From the NCBI RefSeq assembly GCF_006491645.1, contig NZ_VDCZ01000008.1:62001-126000 (forward strand): a stretch of DNA of 64,000 nt, read 5' to 3'. The notes below the pieces were generated by a model. The model made no database searches. It saw nothing but the letters and a program-made list of their open reading frames with translations, and was not told the origin of the DNA. The position numbers were made by a program, and so were the translations under genes. Positions 41,178-50,882 of the stretch are shown here, piece by piece (the first letter of the stretch is position 1; every line of letters begins with the position of its first letter). The stretch comes from Flavobacterium profundi. GTDB taxonomy: Bacteria; Bacteroidota; Bacteroidia; Flavobacteriales; Flavobacteriaceae.

Positions 41178-43991
41178 TTAAACTTTCTTGCTTTCTGTAA
41201 CTTCTAAATGGGTAAAAACAGCTTCATTTCCTTTCTTGATATGAATACTATACTTGGAAGGAAGTACATATTGTTTGTCATTATCTCCTTTTTCAAAGAT
41301 GGCTTTTTTATATTTTTTCTTCCATTTAGAGATCACGTCATCTGATAAGATGTAATTGTATTCAACTAAATTTAAGCCTTTTTTAGCGGCTATTTTTTTA
41401 GAAAAAACGGTTAAACCAAATTCATTTTCAATGGTAATTTCAACTTCTTCTGATGTGTTGGAATAAAACCAAATTTCAGCTTTAGGTTCAAAGGGTTTTG
41501 CCCAAGTGCTCCAACTTGAACCCCAACGATCTGATTTTTTTATCGAAGGAACTTCATAAATATACAGTGATTTAGAAAGCACTTCCGATGTTAGTCGCTG
41601 TATTTTATCGATATTCACTTTGTATAATGAACGGCCATGCGTACCCACAATTAAATCTTTGGCTTTAGGTTGGATGACCAAATCATGTACGGCTACAGGA
41701 GGCATCTGGGATGAAAAATCAATCCATGATTTTCCCTTGTCTAAAGAAACAAACAATCCATTATCGGTACCTACAAAAAGCAGATTTTCATTTTCAGTGT
41801 CTTCTAAAATAACATTTACAGGACTTTGAGGTAAGTTGGAACTAATGTCTTGCCAATTGGCTCCATTATCTTCAGAAAGATAAACATAAGGTTTAAAATC
41901 ATCATTTCGATAACCATTTAGAGTAGCATAAACACGTTCTTTTTTAAATTGAGATGCTTTTACTCTAGAAACCCATAAGTTTTGGGGTAATTGACTTGAA
42001 ATGATATTCCATGAAATACCGCCATCTTTGGAAAGATGAATGATTCCATCATCAGAACCGGTATACAATAATCCAAATTGCAACGGACTTTCAGAAATGG
42101 TGGTTAGTGTGCCGAATGCTACATTACCTTCTACACTACCGTGCGTAAGATCTGTTGAAATTTTTTCCCAAGTTGTACCTTGATCCATCGAACGGTGCAA
42201 AAATTGAGAACCCATATACAAAATGTCTTGATTGTGAGGAGATAATAATATAGGAGTTTGCCAATTGAAGCGGAGTGGTTTTTCTTTAGTACCTTTTGGT
42301 AATGTTGGAGAAATAAATTCTTGTGTATTTTTACTTCTATCTAATCTAAAATAATTACCAAATTGAAAACCCGTATACACAATGTTAGCATCTCTTTTGT
42401 CAATTTGTACTTGCATACCATCACCCCCCATAATACTTTCATAAGGATATTTTCCTTCTTGCTCCCATGCATCTGATTTTTTGTAATTATTGTTGGCAAC
42501 CCAAACCCCATTATCCTGTAAGCCACCATATACATTGTAGGATTCATTATGGTCGATATTTACAGCATAAAATTGGCCTAAAGCCTCATTGTTACACTTT
42601 TTCCAATGTGCACCATTGTCGTAGCTAATATTAATTCCTCCATCATTCCCGTTAATAATGTGATTGGGGTTGTTTGGATTAATCCAAGTTACATGATGAT
42701 CTGCATGGACATTTTCAGTACTAATATTTTTCATAGTTTTTCCACCATCATTAGAAAAAAGCAAAGGAACACCACCAAAATAAATACGGTTTTCGTCTTT
42801 TGGATCAACTGAAATGTTCCCAAAATAATACCCATAACTGTAGTATAAATCATCTATGTAGTTTTCATGAGTGCGTTGCCAAGTTTTTCCGCCATCTATA
42901 GATTTGTAGATTTCACAACCAATAACTTCTGTTTCAAAAAGCGCTTTATTGGCATCTTGTAAAACAGTTTTCACTTCCGTTGGTTGCAATTGACCTTTTT
43001 TAACCCAATTTTTAAGCGTTTCTGCACGGTATTTTTCTGTTAACCCGTGTTTTTTCAAATACGAATTTATTTCTTTATTGGGCTTTTTTATAAAAATTGA
43101 ACCAGGAGCACTGAACATGTCAGATTGTGCTGTTTTTTTACTTTTTGTTATTGCTTCTTCTACAACTGGTCTGTTATTTTGATTGTCTAATATAGCATAT
43201 AAAATATTGTGATTAAAAACTCCTAAACCAATTCTTCCTACGCCGTCATTGTTTGGAAATCCACTCCCATCTCTAGAAATTAAATGCCAAGTTGTACCAC
43301 CATCTTCACTTTTGTAAATTCCTGAACCCTTTCCATTGCCTTTAAAATTCCAAGCTTTTCTTTCTCTTTCCCAAGCTGCAGCATACATAATTTGAGTATT
43401 GTCTGATGCTACGGAGATATCAATGATTCCTGTATCTGGATTAATGAATAATGTTTTAGTCCATGTTTTTCCGCCATCAACAGTTTTAAAAACTCCTCTT
43501 TCTTCATTTGGAGTATACAAATGTCCTAATGCACCTACAATAATTTCATCATTATTTAATGGGTTTACCCAAATCCTGCTAATATGATGACTATCATTCA
43601 AGCCAATATTTTTCCACGTATTTCCTTTATCTGTTGATTTTAACACACCAATTCCCGAATATGAAGAACGTGAAGAATTCACTTCTCCAGTTCCTACCCA
43701 AATGGTTTCTGTATTCCAATCTACTGTAACAGAGCCACAATTTAATGTAGGAGCCGTATCCATTACAGGCTCAAAAGAAGTTCCGTTATTATTGGTATAC
43801 CAAAGACCACCAGAAGCATATGCAGCATAAAATTCGGTTGGATTATTTGGATTTACAGCGATATCAACAATTCGGCCACTCATTATGGTAGGACCAATAT
43901 TTTTAAGGTTTAACGCATTTAAATCCATGTTCTGACCAAATGAGCTTGGTACAAATGCTAAAAAAAATACCCAATAAATTGCTTTTTTCAT
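41178..43991 (-). CDS. Exported VPS10/sortilin-like BNR-repeat protein (937 aa)
   Basis: A signal peptide (MKKAIYWVFFLAFVPSSFGQ) is followed by a large beta-propeller of repeated BNR/Asp-box units (STDKGNTWKNIG, KTVDGGKTWTKT, KSEDGGTTWHLI, LSKDGGISWNII, SLDKGKSWIDFS). A short C-terminal beta domain (about 840-930) ends without a T9SS sorting signal. Such proteins are usually annotated as sialidase-like glycosyl hydrolases, but the fold alone does not prove activity. Confidence 0.85.
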   Translation of the reverse strand: MKKAIYWVFFLAFVPSSFGQNMDLNALNLKNIGPTIMSGRIVDIAVNPNNPTEFYAAYASGGLWYTNNNGTSFEPVMDTAPTLNCGSVTVDWNTETIWVGTGEVNSSRSSYSGIGVLKSTDKGNTWKNIGLNDSHHISRIWVNPLNNDEIIVGALGHLYTPNEERGVFKTVDGGKTWTKTLFINPDTGIIDISVASDNTQIMYAAAWERERKAWNFKGNGKGSGIYKSEDGGTTWHLISRDGSGFPNNDGVGRIGLGVFNHNILYAILDNQNNRPVVEEAITKSKKTAQSDMFSAPGSIFIKKPNKEINSYLKKHGLTEKYRAETLKNWVKKGQLQPTEVKTVLQDANKALFETEVIGCEIYKSIDGGKTWQRTHENYIDDLYYSYGYYFGNISVDPKDENRIYFGGVPLLFSNDGGKTMKNISTENVHADHHVTWINPNNPNHIINGNDGGINISYDNGAHWKKCNNEALGQFYAVNIDHNESYNVYGGLQDNGVWVANNNYKKSDAWEQEGKYPYESIMGGDGMQVQIDKRDANIVYTGFQFGNYFRLDRSKNTQEFISPTLPKGTKEKPLRFNWQTPILLSPHNQDILYMGSQFLHRSMDQGTTWEKISTDLTHGSVEGNVAFGTLTTISESPLQFGLLYTGSDDGIIHLSKDGGISWNIISSQLPQNLWVSRVKASQFKKERVYATLNGYRNDDFKPYVYLSEDNGANWQDISSNLPQSPVNVILEDTENENLLFVGTDNGLFVSLDKGKSWIDFSSQMPPVAVHDLVIQPKAKDLIVGTHGRSLYKVNIDKIQRLTSEVLSKSLYIYEVPSIKKSDRWGSSWSTWAKPFEPKAEIWFYSNTSEEVEITIENEFGLTVFSKKIAAKKGLNLVEYNYILSDDVISKWKKKYKKAIFEKGDNDKQYVLPSKYSIHIKKGNEAVFTHLEVTESKKV

Positions 43992-44051
43992 AAGAAAATA
44001 ATTTCCTCGAAAATAACCAATTTATTGGGTATAATAAAATTTTTTGTTGGG

Positions 44052-45341
44052 TTACAGTCCTAAATTTTGTATTGCGGAATCGTCTAGGTTGTAATTGTAA
44101 CCTCTCCAAAACGTTCGATTATCTCCAAAATATTTCCAAACAACTTCTTTATTTGGAGTTACTTCCCAATAACCATAATCACCTTCCGTAATTAACGTAT
44201 TTCCATTTTTGAGTCTTACAGCACCAGATATTTTATCGTAGAATAAATCAGGATCTGTAAAATTCCAAACCATTTGCGGTTCGTTTGATGCTGTAGTTGA
44301 TAATTCAAAGTTTTGAGGCAGAGCTAATTCGTAAACTGTAGATTGATTTACATTTAATCCGTTACAGTAAATGAGCATGTTTCCTTTTCCAGGAACTTCT
44401 TTTTCAATTAAATTTGGAAAATGATTATTGAACAAAAAGCGTTCTCCAAAGGGATGATTGTAAGCACTAGGGTTACCAAAGCGATATAATAAATCACCAC
44501 CTTTATTGTAATTTCCACCTGAAGTTGATGCTGCTTCCATAGTAGTAGTGCTATGATCGATTACCCAAACTTCACTATAAAAATTAACACTCATATAGAT
44601 AACGTCTTTTTCTTCATCATAATCAATTCCATTGGCATGCATAATATCTCCATCAGGACGATTATTATAAGAAAAATTAATTCGGTTTGGATACTGATTA
44701 ATTTGACCATAATTAACTAATGTAGTATTGGTGTCTTGTACAATATGATCATAACTGTGCCATTCCCAAACCACTTGATTGGTTTGTGGATTAACTTCAA
44801 ATAAAGCTTCCGGAAAAATATCATTGGCTACTTCAACACCATAATTTAATGCTTCAGCAGGTGTAACTTTTTCCCAAACTAAAAACAAAACATTTCCATT
44901 TGGTAATAAATCTACATCGTGGTGCGCAATTTTTGAATCATCAGCACACAAGTATTCCCATTTAGTAGAGCCATCTGAATTAAGTATACTGATAATGCCA
45001 CCATAACCACCTAATGTTATTGCTGAGGGAACTTTTTTGAATTGGGCTAATAATTCTCCTGTAGGCAGAATTTCAATATCATTTCCAAATTTCAAATCAA
45101 ATTGCCATTCTTTTACATTGTAACCTTGTTTGTTGACTAAGTAGCAGTTTCTTCCACCGTTTTCAATAGCAAAAACATAACTGTCATCAATTTTATCAGC
45201 TTTGTATATTTGGACTTTTTCATCTAAATTTACTACAGGTTCATTTATAGGTTCATTTTTTTCAGAATCGTCTTTAGAACAACTAAAATTTAAAGTTAAA
45301 ACTAAAAGTAAGATTCCTTTGTAATACTTTTTCATGTTCAA
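44052..45341 (-). CDS. Arylsulfotransferase-family lipoprotein
   Basis: The lipoprotein signal ends LTLNFSCSKDD. The rest is a beta-propeller of the ASST type (IENGGRNCYLVNKQGYNVKE, HHDVDLLPNGNVLFLVWE, NQVVWEWHSYDHI, GDIMHANGIDYDEE), with histidines in the positions expected for sulfate transfer. The 429-aa protein is probably surface exposed. The substrate is unknown, and many family members are structural rather than catalytic. Confidence 0.85.
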   Translation of the reverse strand: MNMKKYYKGILLLVLTLNFSCSKDDSEKNEPINEPVVNLDEKVQIYKADKIDDSYVFAIENGGRNCYLVNKQGYNVKEWQFDLKFGNDIEILPTGELLAQFKKVPSAITLGGYGGIISILNSDGSTKWEYLCADDSKIAHHDVDLLPNGNVLFLVWEKVTPAEALNYGVEVANDIFPEALFEVNPQTNQVVWEWHSYDHIVQDTNTTLVNYGQINQYPNRINFSYNNRPDGDIMHANGIDYDEEKDVIYMSVNFYSEVWVIDHSTTTMEAASTSGGNYNKGGDLLYRFGNPSAYNHPFGERFLFNNHFPNLIEKEVPGKGNMLIYCNGLNVNQSTVYELALPQNFELSTTASNEPQMVWNFTDPDLFYDKISGAVRLKNGNTLITEGDYGYWEVTPNKEVVWKYFGDNRTFWRGYNYNLDDSAIQNLGL

Positions 45342-45416
45342 TTTTTTATTTGGTAAATATAACCATTTTGTTTAAAAACGTTTTTTATAATCATTTTAGT
45401 TTTTAAATAATCTCCT

Positions 45417-45424
45417 TATTTTTG
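45417..45424 (+). promoter_or_regulatory. -7 box for the Crp/Fnr gene
   Basis: TATTTTTG fits TAnnTTTG and overlaps the TTG at 45422, which therefore cannot be the start. Confidence 0.6.
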
Positions 45425-45442
45425 AAGATAATTACGTATCTA

Positions 45443-46033
45443 ATGGCTACTTTACCTAAAAAAAATAATTTTGAAGATTTTATAAAGACTTTACTACCAA
45501 AGGATTGTTTGGAAAATGAAGTACTTGATGCTTTAGGCTATTTTAAAAAAGTGCTACTAAGGAAAAATGAATTTTTAGTGAGTGAAAATGAAATTTGTAT
45601 TCATTTTTGTTTTGTGGAGAATGGTATTTTACAGCATGCAATTGGTGTAGAAGGGGAGGAACGAACTACTTATTTGGCTTTAAAGAACACCGTAACTTCT
45701 TCTTTAAATAGTTTTCTAAATAAAGTACCTTCTAGAAAAAGTATAAAAGCAATTGTTGATAGTAGTTTATGGGTAATAACACTAGAGGATTTCAATTACT
45801 TATTACAACATAATAAAGCCTTTCATCAGTTTTACTTTTATTTAATTGAAAAACAAATTTGTTTAATTGATGATTATCGCATTGACTTGCTAACATTAAC
45901 ACCTGAAGAACGCTATAGAAAATTGCTGGTTAATGAAACTAAATTACTTCAAGAAGTTCCCTTGCATTATTTGGCTTCTTTTTTAGGAATTTCTACACGT
46001 CATATGAGTCGCATTCGTAAAAATATTTTATAA
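45443..46033 (+). CDS. Crp/Fnr-family transcription regulator
   Basis: The start at 45443 (MATLPKKNNFEDF) lies just after the -7 box. The 196-aa protein has a cyclic-nucleotide-binding-like barrel (about 25-115) and a C-terminal helix-turn-helix (LHYLASFLGISTRHMSRIRK). No cysteines are placed for an Fe-S cluster, so it is not an Fnr oxygen sensor. Its targets are unknown. Confidence 0.85.
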   Translation: MATLPKKNNFEDFIKTLLPKDCLENEVLDALGYFKKVLLRKNEFLVSENEICIHFCFVENGILQHAIGVEGEERTTYLALKNTVTSSLNSFLNKVPSRKSIKAIVDSSLWVITLEDFNYLLQHNKAFHQFYFYLIEKQICLIDDYRIDLLTLTPEERYRKLLVNETKLLQEVPLHYLASFLGISTRHMSRIRKNIL

Positions 46034-46036
46034 TTT

Positions 46037-46096
46037 TTTGAACACAGATTTGAGAAATTTTTAAAATTATTGAAATTTCTCAAATCTGTGTTCAAA
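46037..46096. repeat. 24-bp perfect inverted repeat
   Basis: The arm TTTGAACACAGATTTGAGAA plus ATTT (46037-46060) is perfectly complementary to 46073-46096 around a 12-nt spacer. It follows the Crp/Fnr gene and may act as terminator, but the stem is far longer than needed and lacks a clean T-run, so it resembles a REP-like palindromic element. Confidence 0.8.
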
Positions 46097-46162
46097 TCTT
46101 AAATAATTCATATAAAATAAAAATTAAGCCATTTGGCTACTGATTCAAAAAGATAGTTTGTG

Positions 46163-46170
46163 TATTTTTG
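46163..46170 (+). promoter_or_regulatory. -7 box for pepP
   Basis: TATTTTTG fits TAnnTTTG, 53 bp before the aminopeptidase ATG. Confidence 0.55.
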
Positions 46171-46223
46171 ATACATAGTTTATCTAAATATTCTAAAAAT
46201 CGAGAAATCTAAAAATCTAAACC

Positions 46224-47516
46224 ATGAAATACCATCAAATAGACAAAGACTTATTTATAAAGAATCGTAGAAAATTTGTTTCTCAAATGAAACCGAATAG
46301 CGTTGCTATTTTCAATTCAAACGATATTTACCCTGTTTCAGCAGATTCTACATTACCTTTTGCGCAACATCGCGATATTTTTTATCTGAGCGGTGTGGAT
46401 CAAGAAGAGAGTATTCTCTTGCTTTTTCCAGATGCACCTTATGAGCATTTGAAAGAAATTTTATTTTTAAAAGAGACAAATGAGCACATTGCTATTTGGG
46501 AAGGAGAGAAACTAACAAAAGAAAGAGCTTTTGAAGTTTCAGGAATTAAAACAGTTATTTGGTTACAAGACTTTCATAAAACATTAAAGGAAATCATGGC
46601 TTATTCAGAAACCATGTATATCAATACCAATGAGCATTACCGCGCCACTATTGAAACAGAAACGCGTGAGGCACGTTTTGTAAAATGGTGGAAAGAAAAT
46701 TATCCTGCACATAAAGTTGAAAAGTCAAATCCTATTTTACAGCGCATACGATCTGTAAAAGAAAGCGAAGAATTGGATTTAATTCAAAAAGCGTGTGATA
46801 TTACTGAAAAAGGGTTTCGAAGAATTTTAAATTTTGTGAAACCTAATGTAATGGAATACGAAATTGAAGCTGAATTTGCGCATGAGTTTTTAAGAAACCG
46901 ATCTAAAGGATTTGCTTACACACCTATTATAGCTTCAGGAAACAATGCGAATGTATTGCATTATATTGAAAACAATCAGCAATGTCATGAAGGGGATTTA
47001 CTATTGTTAGATGTGGGTGCAGAATATGCCAATTATTCGAGCGATATGACCCGAACCATTCCAGTTTCTGGAAGATTTTCTGAGCGTCAAAGAGCGGTTT
47101 ACAATGCAGTTTTAAAAGTAAAAAATGAAGCTACAAAAATGTTGATTCCGGGAACTTTATGGAAACAATATCATGTTGAGGTTGGAAAAATTATGACTTC
47201 TGAACTATTAGGTTTAGGGTTGTTAGACAAAGCAGATGTTCAAAATGAAAATCCGGATTGGCCAGCCTATAAAAAATATTTTATGCATGGTACTTCACAT
47301 CATATGGGATTAGACACGCATGATTATGGGCTTTTATATGAACCGATGCAAGCGAATATGGTTTTCACAGTGGAACCTGGAATTTATATTCCAAAAGAAG
47401 GTTTTGGTATTCGTTTAGAAGATGACGTGGTTATCCAAAATAATGGTGCGCCTTTCAATTTAATGCGTAATATTCCTATTGAGGCTGACGAAATTGAATC
47501 GATAATGAACAGTTAG
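46224..47516 (+). CDS. pepP: Aminopeptidase P (Xaa-Pro aminopeptidase), M24B
   Basis: It removes N-terminal residues preceding proline. The 430-aa protein has the AMP N-terminal domain (1-150) and the pita-bread catalytic domain with all metal ligands visible: Asp in LLLDVGAEY and SSDMTRTIP, His in HGTSHHMGLD, Glu in FTVEPGIYI and RLEDDVVI. The length is typical. A weak terminator (47546-47578) follows. Confidence 0.93.
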   Translation: MKYHQIDKDLFIKNRRKFVSQMKPNSVAIFNSNDIYPVSADSTLPFAQHRDIFYLSGVDQEESILLLFPDAPYEHLKEILFLKETNEHIAIWEGEKLTKERAFEVSGIKTVIWLQDFHKTLKEIMAYSETMYINTNEHYRATIETETREARFVKWWKENYPAHKVEKSNPILQRIRSVKESEELDLIQKACDITEKGFRRILNFVKPNVMEYEIEAEFAHEFLRNRSKGFAYTPIIASGNNANVLHYIENNQQCHEGDLLLLDVGAEYANYSSDMTRTIPVSGRFSERQRAVYNAVLKVKNEATKMLIPGTLWKQYHVEVGKIMTSELLGLGLLDKADVQNENPDWPAYKKYFMHGTSHHMGLDTHDYGLLYEPMQANMVFTVEPGIYIPKEGFGIRLEDDVVIQNNGAPFNLMRNIPIEADEIESIMNS

Positions 47517-47634
47517 TGTTTAGAGTTCAATTTTTAATATACAATTGAAACGGTTTGCGATAATGTAAGCCGTTTTTTAATTGTACTTGTTAATTTCATT
47601 TTTGTATATTCATCTATTAATATATAATTTGAAT

Positions 47635-48150
47635 ATGGAATACGTTTTAGAAAAAATTATTGAAGCAATTGATGCGGCAAAACCAAATCTACCTAGTAAA
47701 GAAATTCTTTCTACAATTGCATTTAAATGGAATAATAATGAATTAACAACATGGGATGGTGGATTTGATTTAAATGAAAAAAAAAGAGAAAAAATCGTCC
47801 ATTTATTAGCGCCAAATTTTATCAAAAAAGATTCCAATTATCTTGAAATTCTACGCTTTTTACTTAGTCAAGAGATTGAAAACTGCTGTGAAGGTGAATT
47901 TTGTACAACTACTTTACGTAATTGTTATGACTATTTAGCTAATTATAAAAATTTAGAAGACGTACTGCTTTTGCTATCTGCTAATGATGATACCAGTTTT
48001 GATGCTAATTCAGCCTTATTTAAAGATCGGCTTTTTTATAATGGTTATACCAATGTTATAAAATATATAAAATCTCAAAAAAATATTGACAAAGAAATTA
48101 TAGAAAGGTTTGAATATTATGGTAATTATTTTGGATATAATGCTGAATAA
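47635..48150 (+). CDS. Unknown protein (171 aa)
   Basis: The start is the ATG at 47635 (MEYVLEKIIEAIDAAKPNLP); a longer frame begins with TTG in the promoter region. The protein is soluble, helical and acidic, with a CCEGEFC cysteine cluster near residue 85. No family is recognised. Its stop overlaps the start of the following exported protein. Confidence 0.65.
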   Translation: MEYVLEKIIEAIDAAKPNLPSKEILSTIAFKWNNNELTTWDGGFDLNEKKREKIVHLLAPNFIKKDSNYLEILRFLLSQEIENCCEGEFCTTTLRNCYDYLANYKNLEDVLLLLSANDDTSFDANSALFKDRLFYNGYTNVIKYIKSQKNIDKEIIERFEYYGNYFGYNAE

Positions 48151-48580
48151 AAAATTAAAGCTATTATTGCCTATTCTATTACTTTTAATTTGTATTCAGA
48201 ATGTGAGTGGTAAGAATGGTAATCCGAAGTTAAAAAATAACTGTGAAGGAAAAGTACTTACCATTACAACAGCAATCAAAATAAAACATAAATATTTCTT
48301 TTTTAGAAAAACCAATCATAAAAGAGTTACAAGAATTGATGAAATAGTAAATGAAAATGGTGCCGTTTTAATGAAAATTAAGATGAAATCTTCTGAAAAG
48401 GGTGATACTTATGATTTTCGAAAATTTCACAGATTAGTACTTGTAAATAAAGAAATTCATGAGGTTATTTGTATAGTTAACCAAGAATTTGGAAGACTTA
48501 TTATTTATAATTTTTGTGGAGAAAAAATGACAGAAGTCGTTGTTAAATCTAATGAATTATATAATAAATATAGGTTTTAA
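48140..48580 (+). CDS. Exported basic protein of unknown function (146 aa)
   Basis: The ATG at 48140 (MLNKKLKLLLPILLLLICIQ) begins a signal peptide and overlaps the stop of the previous gene by 11 bases, so the two are coupled. The mature part is basic and beta-rich (KVLTITTAIKIKHKYFFFRK). No family is recognised. Confidence 0.65.
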   Translation: MLNKKLKLLLPILLLLICIQNVSGKNGNPKLKNNCEGKVLTITTAIKIKHKYFFFRKTNHKRVTRIDEIVNENGAVLMKIKMKSSEKGDTYDFRKFHRLVLVNKEIHEVICIVNQEFGRLIIYNFCGEKMTEVVVKSNELYNKYRF

Positions 48581-48594
48581 AGCAATCTAGTTCC

Positions 48595-48945
48595 TTAACT
48601 TCTTATCTTCATTAATACTTCATTTTGAATTTTAAGTACTTTGTTTTCTTCTTGTAATTGGGCTATGAGTTGATCTTTTTCCGTAATTAAACTTTTATCT
48701 TTTCTGTTTTTTGTTGTAAAATCTTCTGGAAGTTGGTCTGCGATTTCTTTAAAAAAATTGTGTTTTAATGCGTAGCAAATCTCAATTAAGATAGCTGTTT
48801 GGATACTACTGTTTCTTGTATAATTTAAAATAGAAAGTCCTCTTCTATTAATGGCATTGCCTAATTCTGTCTTATTAATTTTATACGATTGTATATAATC
48901 AGCAAGTATTTTTCCTGTGTCAATATTATTTTTTCCTTTTTTCAT
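48595..48945 (-). CDS. XRE-like HTH protein with coiled coil (116 aa)
   Basis: Residues 12-70 look like an XRE helix-turn-helix (SYKINKTELGNAINRRGLSI), and residues 85-113 a short coiled coil (EKDQLIAQLQEENKVLKIQN). The layout resembles the element's repressor on a smaller scale. The targets are unknown. It stands alone on the minus strand. Confidence 0.7.
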   Translation of the reverse strand: MKKGKNNIDTGKILADYIQSYKINKTELGNAINRRGLSILNYTRNSSIQTAILIEICYALKHNFFKEIADQLPEDFTTKNRKDKSLITEKDQLIAQLQEENKVLKIQNEVLMKIRS

Positions 48946-49306
48946 ATACTTTTTATATTTAAGAAGATATATTTTAGTATTCTTTTCACATTAAAAACGT
49001 CATTAATGACTGTTTTATGTTTAAAAATGATATTTTTTATATCAAAAATAATATTTAAAATAACACTAGCAAAAATTTTAATTTAAATTTTGACCAATTT
49101 AATGTTAGTAGTAAATAGTATAGTATTATAAATAAAATTAAAAGTATCACTAGTAATATTTTTAAGGGCAATATAAATGTATTTTTAAAGAATGGTAAGG
49201 CTTTTTAAAAAAGAATAATTTTTTATTACTTTTTAAAATCACTACTGACAAACCGTTGTCATAAACCGACTTTACCTTTGTAAGGTAATCCAATAAATTA
49301 TACATT
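48946..49306. other. 361-bp intergenic region
   Basis: It is AT-rich with no credible gene. At its right end, TACCTTTG (49273-49280) is a -7 box for the DinB gene and lies inside the inverted repeat TTACCTT/AAGGTAA (49272-49288), a likely operator. The rest shows no clear structure. Confidence 0.6.
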
Positions 49307-49795
49307 ATGAACACAGTATCAGTACCACAAGTAATTAGCCCGGAACATTTATTAAAACATTGGCAAGGACATCGCGCTTTAACAAGACACGTAATCGAAG
49401 CCTTTCCAGAAAAAGATTTTTTCGAATTTTCAATTGGAGGTATGCGTCCTTTTTCAAAATTAGTATCCGAACTTTTAGCCATTGGTGTTCCTGCATTAAA
49501 AGGAATTGTTAATAGAGACGAACAGCCTTATTCTGAAGCAGCTGTAGAAAATTTAGCGACAAAAGCAGCTTATTTGCAAAAATGGGACGAAGCAACGTCA
49601 GAAATTAATCAGTATTTTAAGCAAATTCCAATTGAAGATTTTGAAAAAACATTCAATCTTTTTGGGCAATACGAGTTTCCTATCATTGAAAATATTTTTT
49701 ATTTCATTGATAATGAAATCCATCATCGCGGACAAGGTTATGTTTATTTAAGAGCTTTAGGAATTACACCTCCTTTTTTCTGGACTAGAGCGTAA
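49307..49795 (+). CDS. DinB-family four-helix protein
   Basis: The 162-aa protein matches the DinB/YfiT-like four-helix bundle, with metal-ligand-type histidines in HWQGHRALTRHVIEAF (early) and NEIHHRGQGYVYLRALG (late). Family members include thiol- or metal-dependent transferases induced by stress. The neighbouring WYL regulator, convergent across a shared terminator, may control it. Confidence 0.85.
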   Translation: MNTVSVPQVISPEHLLKHWQGHRALTRHVIEAFPEKDFFEFSIGGMRPFSKLVSELLAIGVPALKGIVNRDEQPYSEAAVENLATKAAYLQKWDEATSEINQYFKQIPIEDFEKTFNLFGQYEFPIIENIFYFIDNEIHHRGQGYVYLRALGITPPFFWTRA

Positions 49796-49804
49796 TTAAT
49801 ACTT

Positions 49805-49840
49805 AGAACTCCGAAAATGACTAGTTGTTTTCGGAGTTCT
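49805..49840. terminator. Bidirectional hairpin between DinB and WYL genes
   Basis: AGAACTCCGAAAA and TTTTCGGAGTTCT form a 13-bp stem with a 10-nt loop. The T-runs are weak. Confidence 0.75.
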
Positions 49841-50804
49841 ATTGTAATAAGTTTGTTTTATAAATTTCTAGCATTTCCAACATTCTGTCTTTTAGGCGTT
49901 GGGGTTCTATAATCGTTGCATAATCGGCAAACATTAAAACCCATCTTGGAAATCCGTTCTCAATATCCCTGCTTAAAAAAGTCATTTCTAACTGTTGGCC
50001 TATTTTTTTTTGGGATACAAATCCATGATATTTTTTTTCAAAGTCTAAATATTTACCAATTTTTTTGTCGACCAATAAGACTACTTTAGTGGTAGGACAT
50101 TCTTTTTCTTTATTTAAGTAAAACTCTAGAGGTTGGTGTTCTTTAGTAAATGCCACGTCTTTATTTTCAATGCCTTGAATGCGGTCAGCTCTAAATTGGC
50201 GGTAATCGTTTCTTAAGTGACAAAAGCCAAAAATATACCAATTGTTATTGTCATGAAAAATACCGACAGGTTCAATACTTCTTTCAGAAGCTTCTTCTGC
50301 ATCAAATGCTTGGTAATTTAATTTGACTTGAGTCTTATCAGCGATGCTTTTAAAAAGAATACTCATGGCATCTGGTACTTTTTCGTTGAAGAGATTCACG
50401 GAAGGAGGTTGCATGATCACTTTAGATTCGATAGAAGTTAGCCAATCTTTGTCTGTATTTTTTAAAACCGATTTTATTTTGAACATTGCAGAAGCATAAT
50501 GTTTTCCTAATTCTTTATCGATAAACGTTTCCATCAACTTTTCCGCAGCAATAAAACTACTAGCTTCTTCACGGGTGAACATTACAGGTGGTAAACGATA
50601 ACCCTCTACTAAAGAATAACCTACACCAGCTTCACTATAAATAGGGACGCCAGAGGCTTCTAAAGAACGAATGTCTCTGTAAATGGTTCGTAAACTTACT
50701 TCAAAACGTTCGGCCAGTTCTTGAGCCTTTACAATTCGTTTGGATTGTAATTGTATAAGGATAGCTACAATTCGATCAAAGCGTTTTGGTGATTCATCCT
50801 GCAT
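49839..50804 (-). CDS. YafY-family WYL-domain transcription regulator
   Basis: The start at 50804 (MQDESPKRFDRIVAIL) is chosen because a longer frame would overlap the divergent hydrolase promoter. Residues 1-65 are an HTH_11 domain (VSLRTIYRDIRSLEASGVPI) and residues about 140-230 a WYL domain (PVGIFHDNNNWYIFGFCH), with a WCX extension after. The 321-aa protein is probably a ligand-responsive regulator. Confidence 0.9.
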   Translation of the reverse strand: MQDESPKRFDRIVAILIQLQSKRIVKAQELAERFEVSLRTIYRDIRSLEASGVPIYSEAGVGYSLVEGYRLPPVMFTREEASSFIAAEKLMETFIDKELGKHYASAMFKIKSVLKNTDKDWLTSIESKVIMQPPSVNLFNEKVPDAMSILFKSIADKTQVKLNYQAFDAEEASERSIEPVGIFHDNNNWYIFGFCHLRNDYRQFRADRIQGIENKDVAFTKEHQPLEFYLNKEKECPTTKVVLLVDKKIGKYLDFEKKYHGFVSQKKIGQQLEMTFLSRDIENGFPRWVLMFADYATIIEPQRLKDRMLEMLEIYKTNLLQ

Positions 50805-50869
50805 AAAAAATCCTTTTTTCAAAAGTAAGTATTTAAATGAAATTACTTCGGGTATTCCTTTTGAAATTC

Positions 50870-50877
50870 TATTTTTG
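50870..50877 (+). promoter_or_regulatory. -7 box for the alpha/beta hydrolase gene
   Basis: TATTTTTG fits TAnnTTTG, six bases before the ATG, giving a nearly leaderless transcript. Confidence 0.55.
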
Positions 50878-50882
50878 CACTT

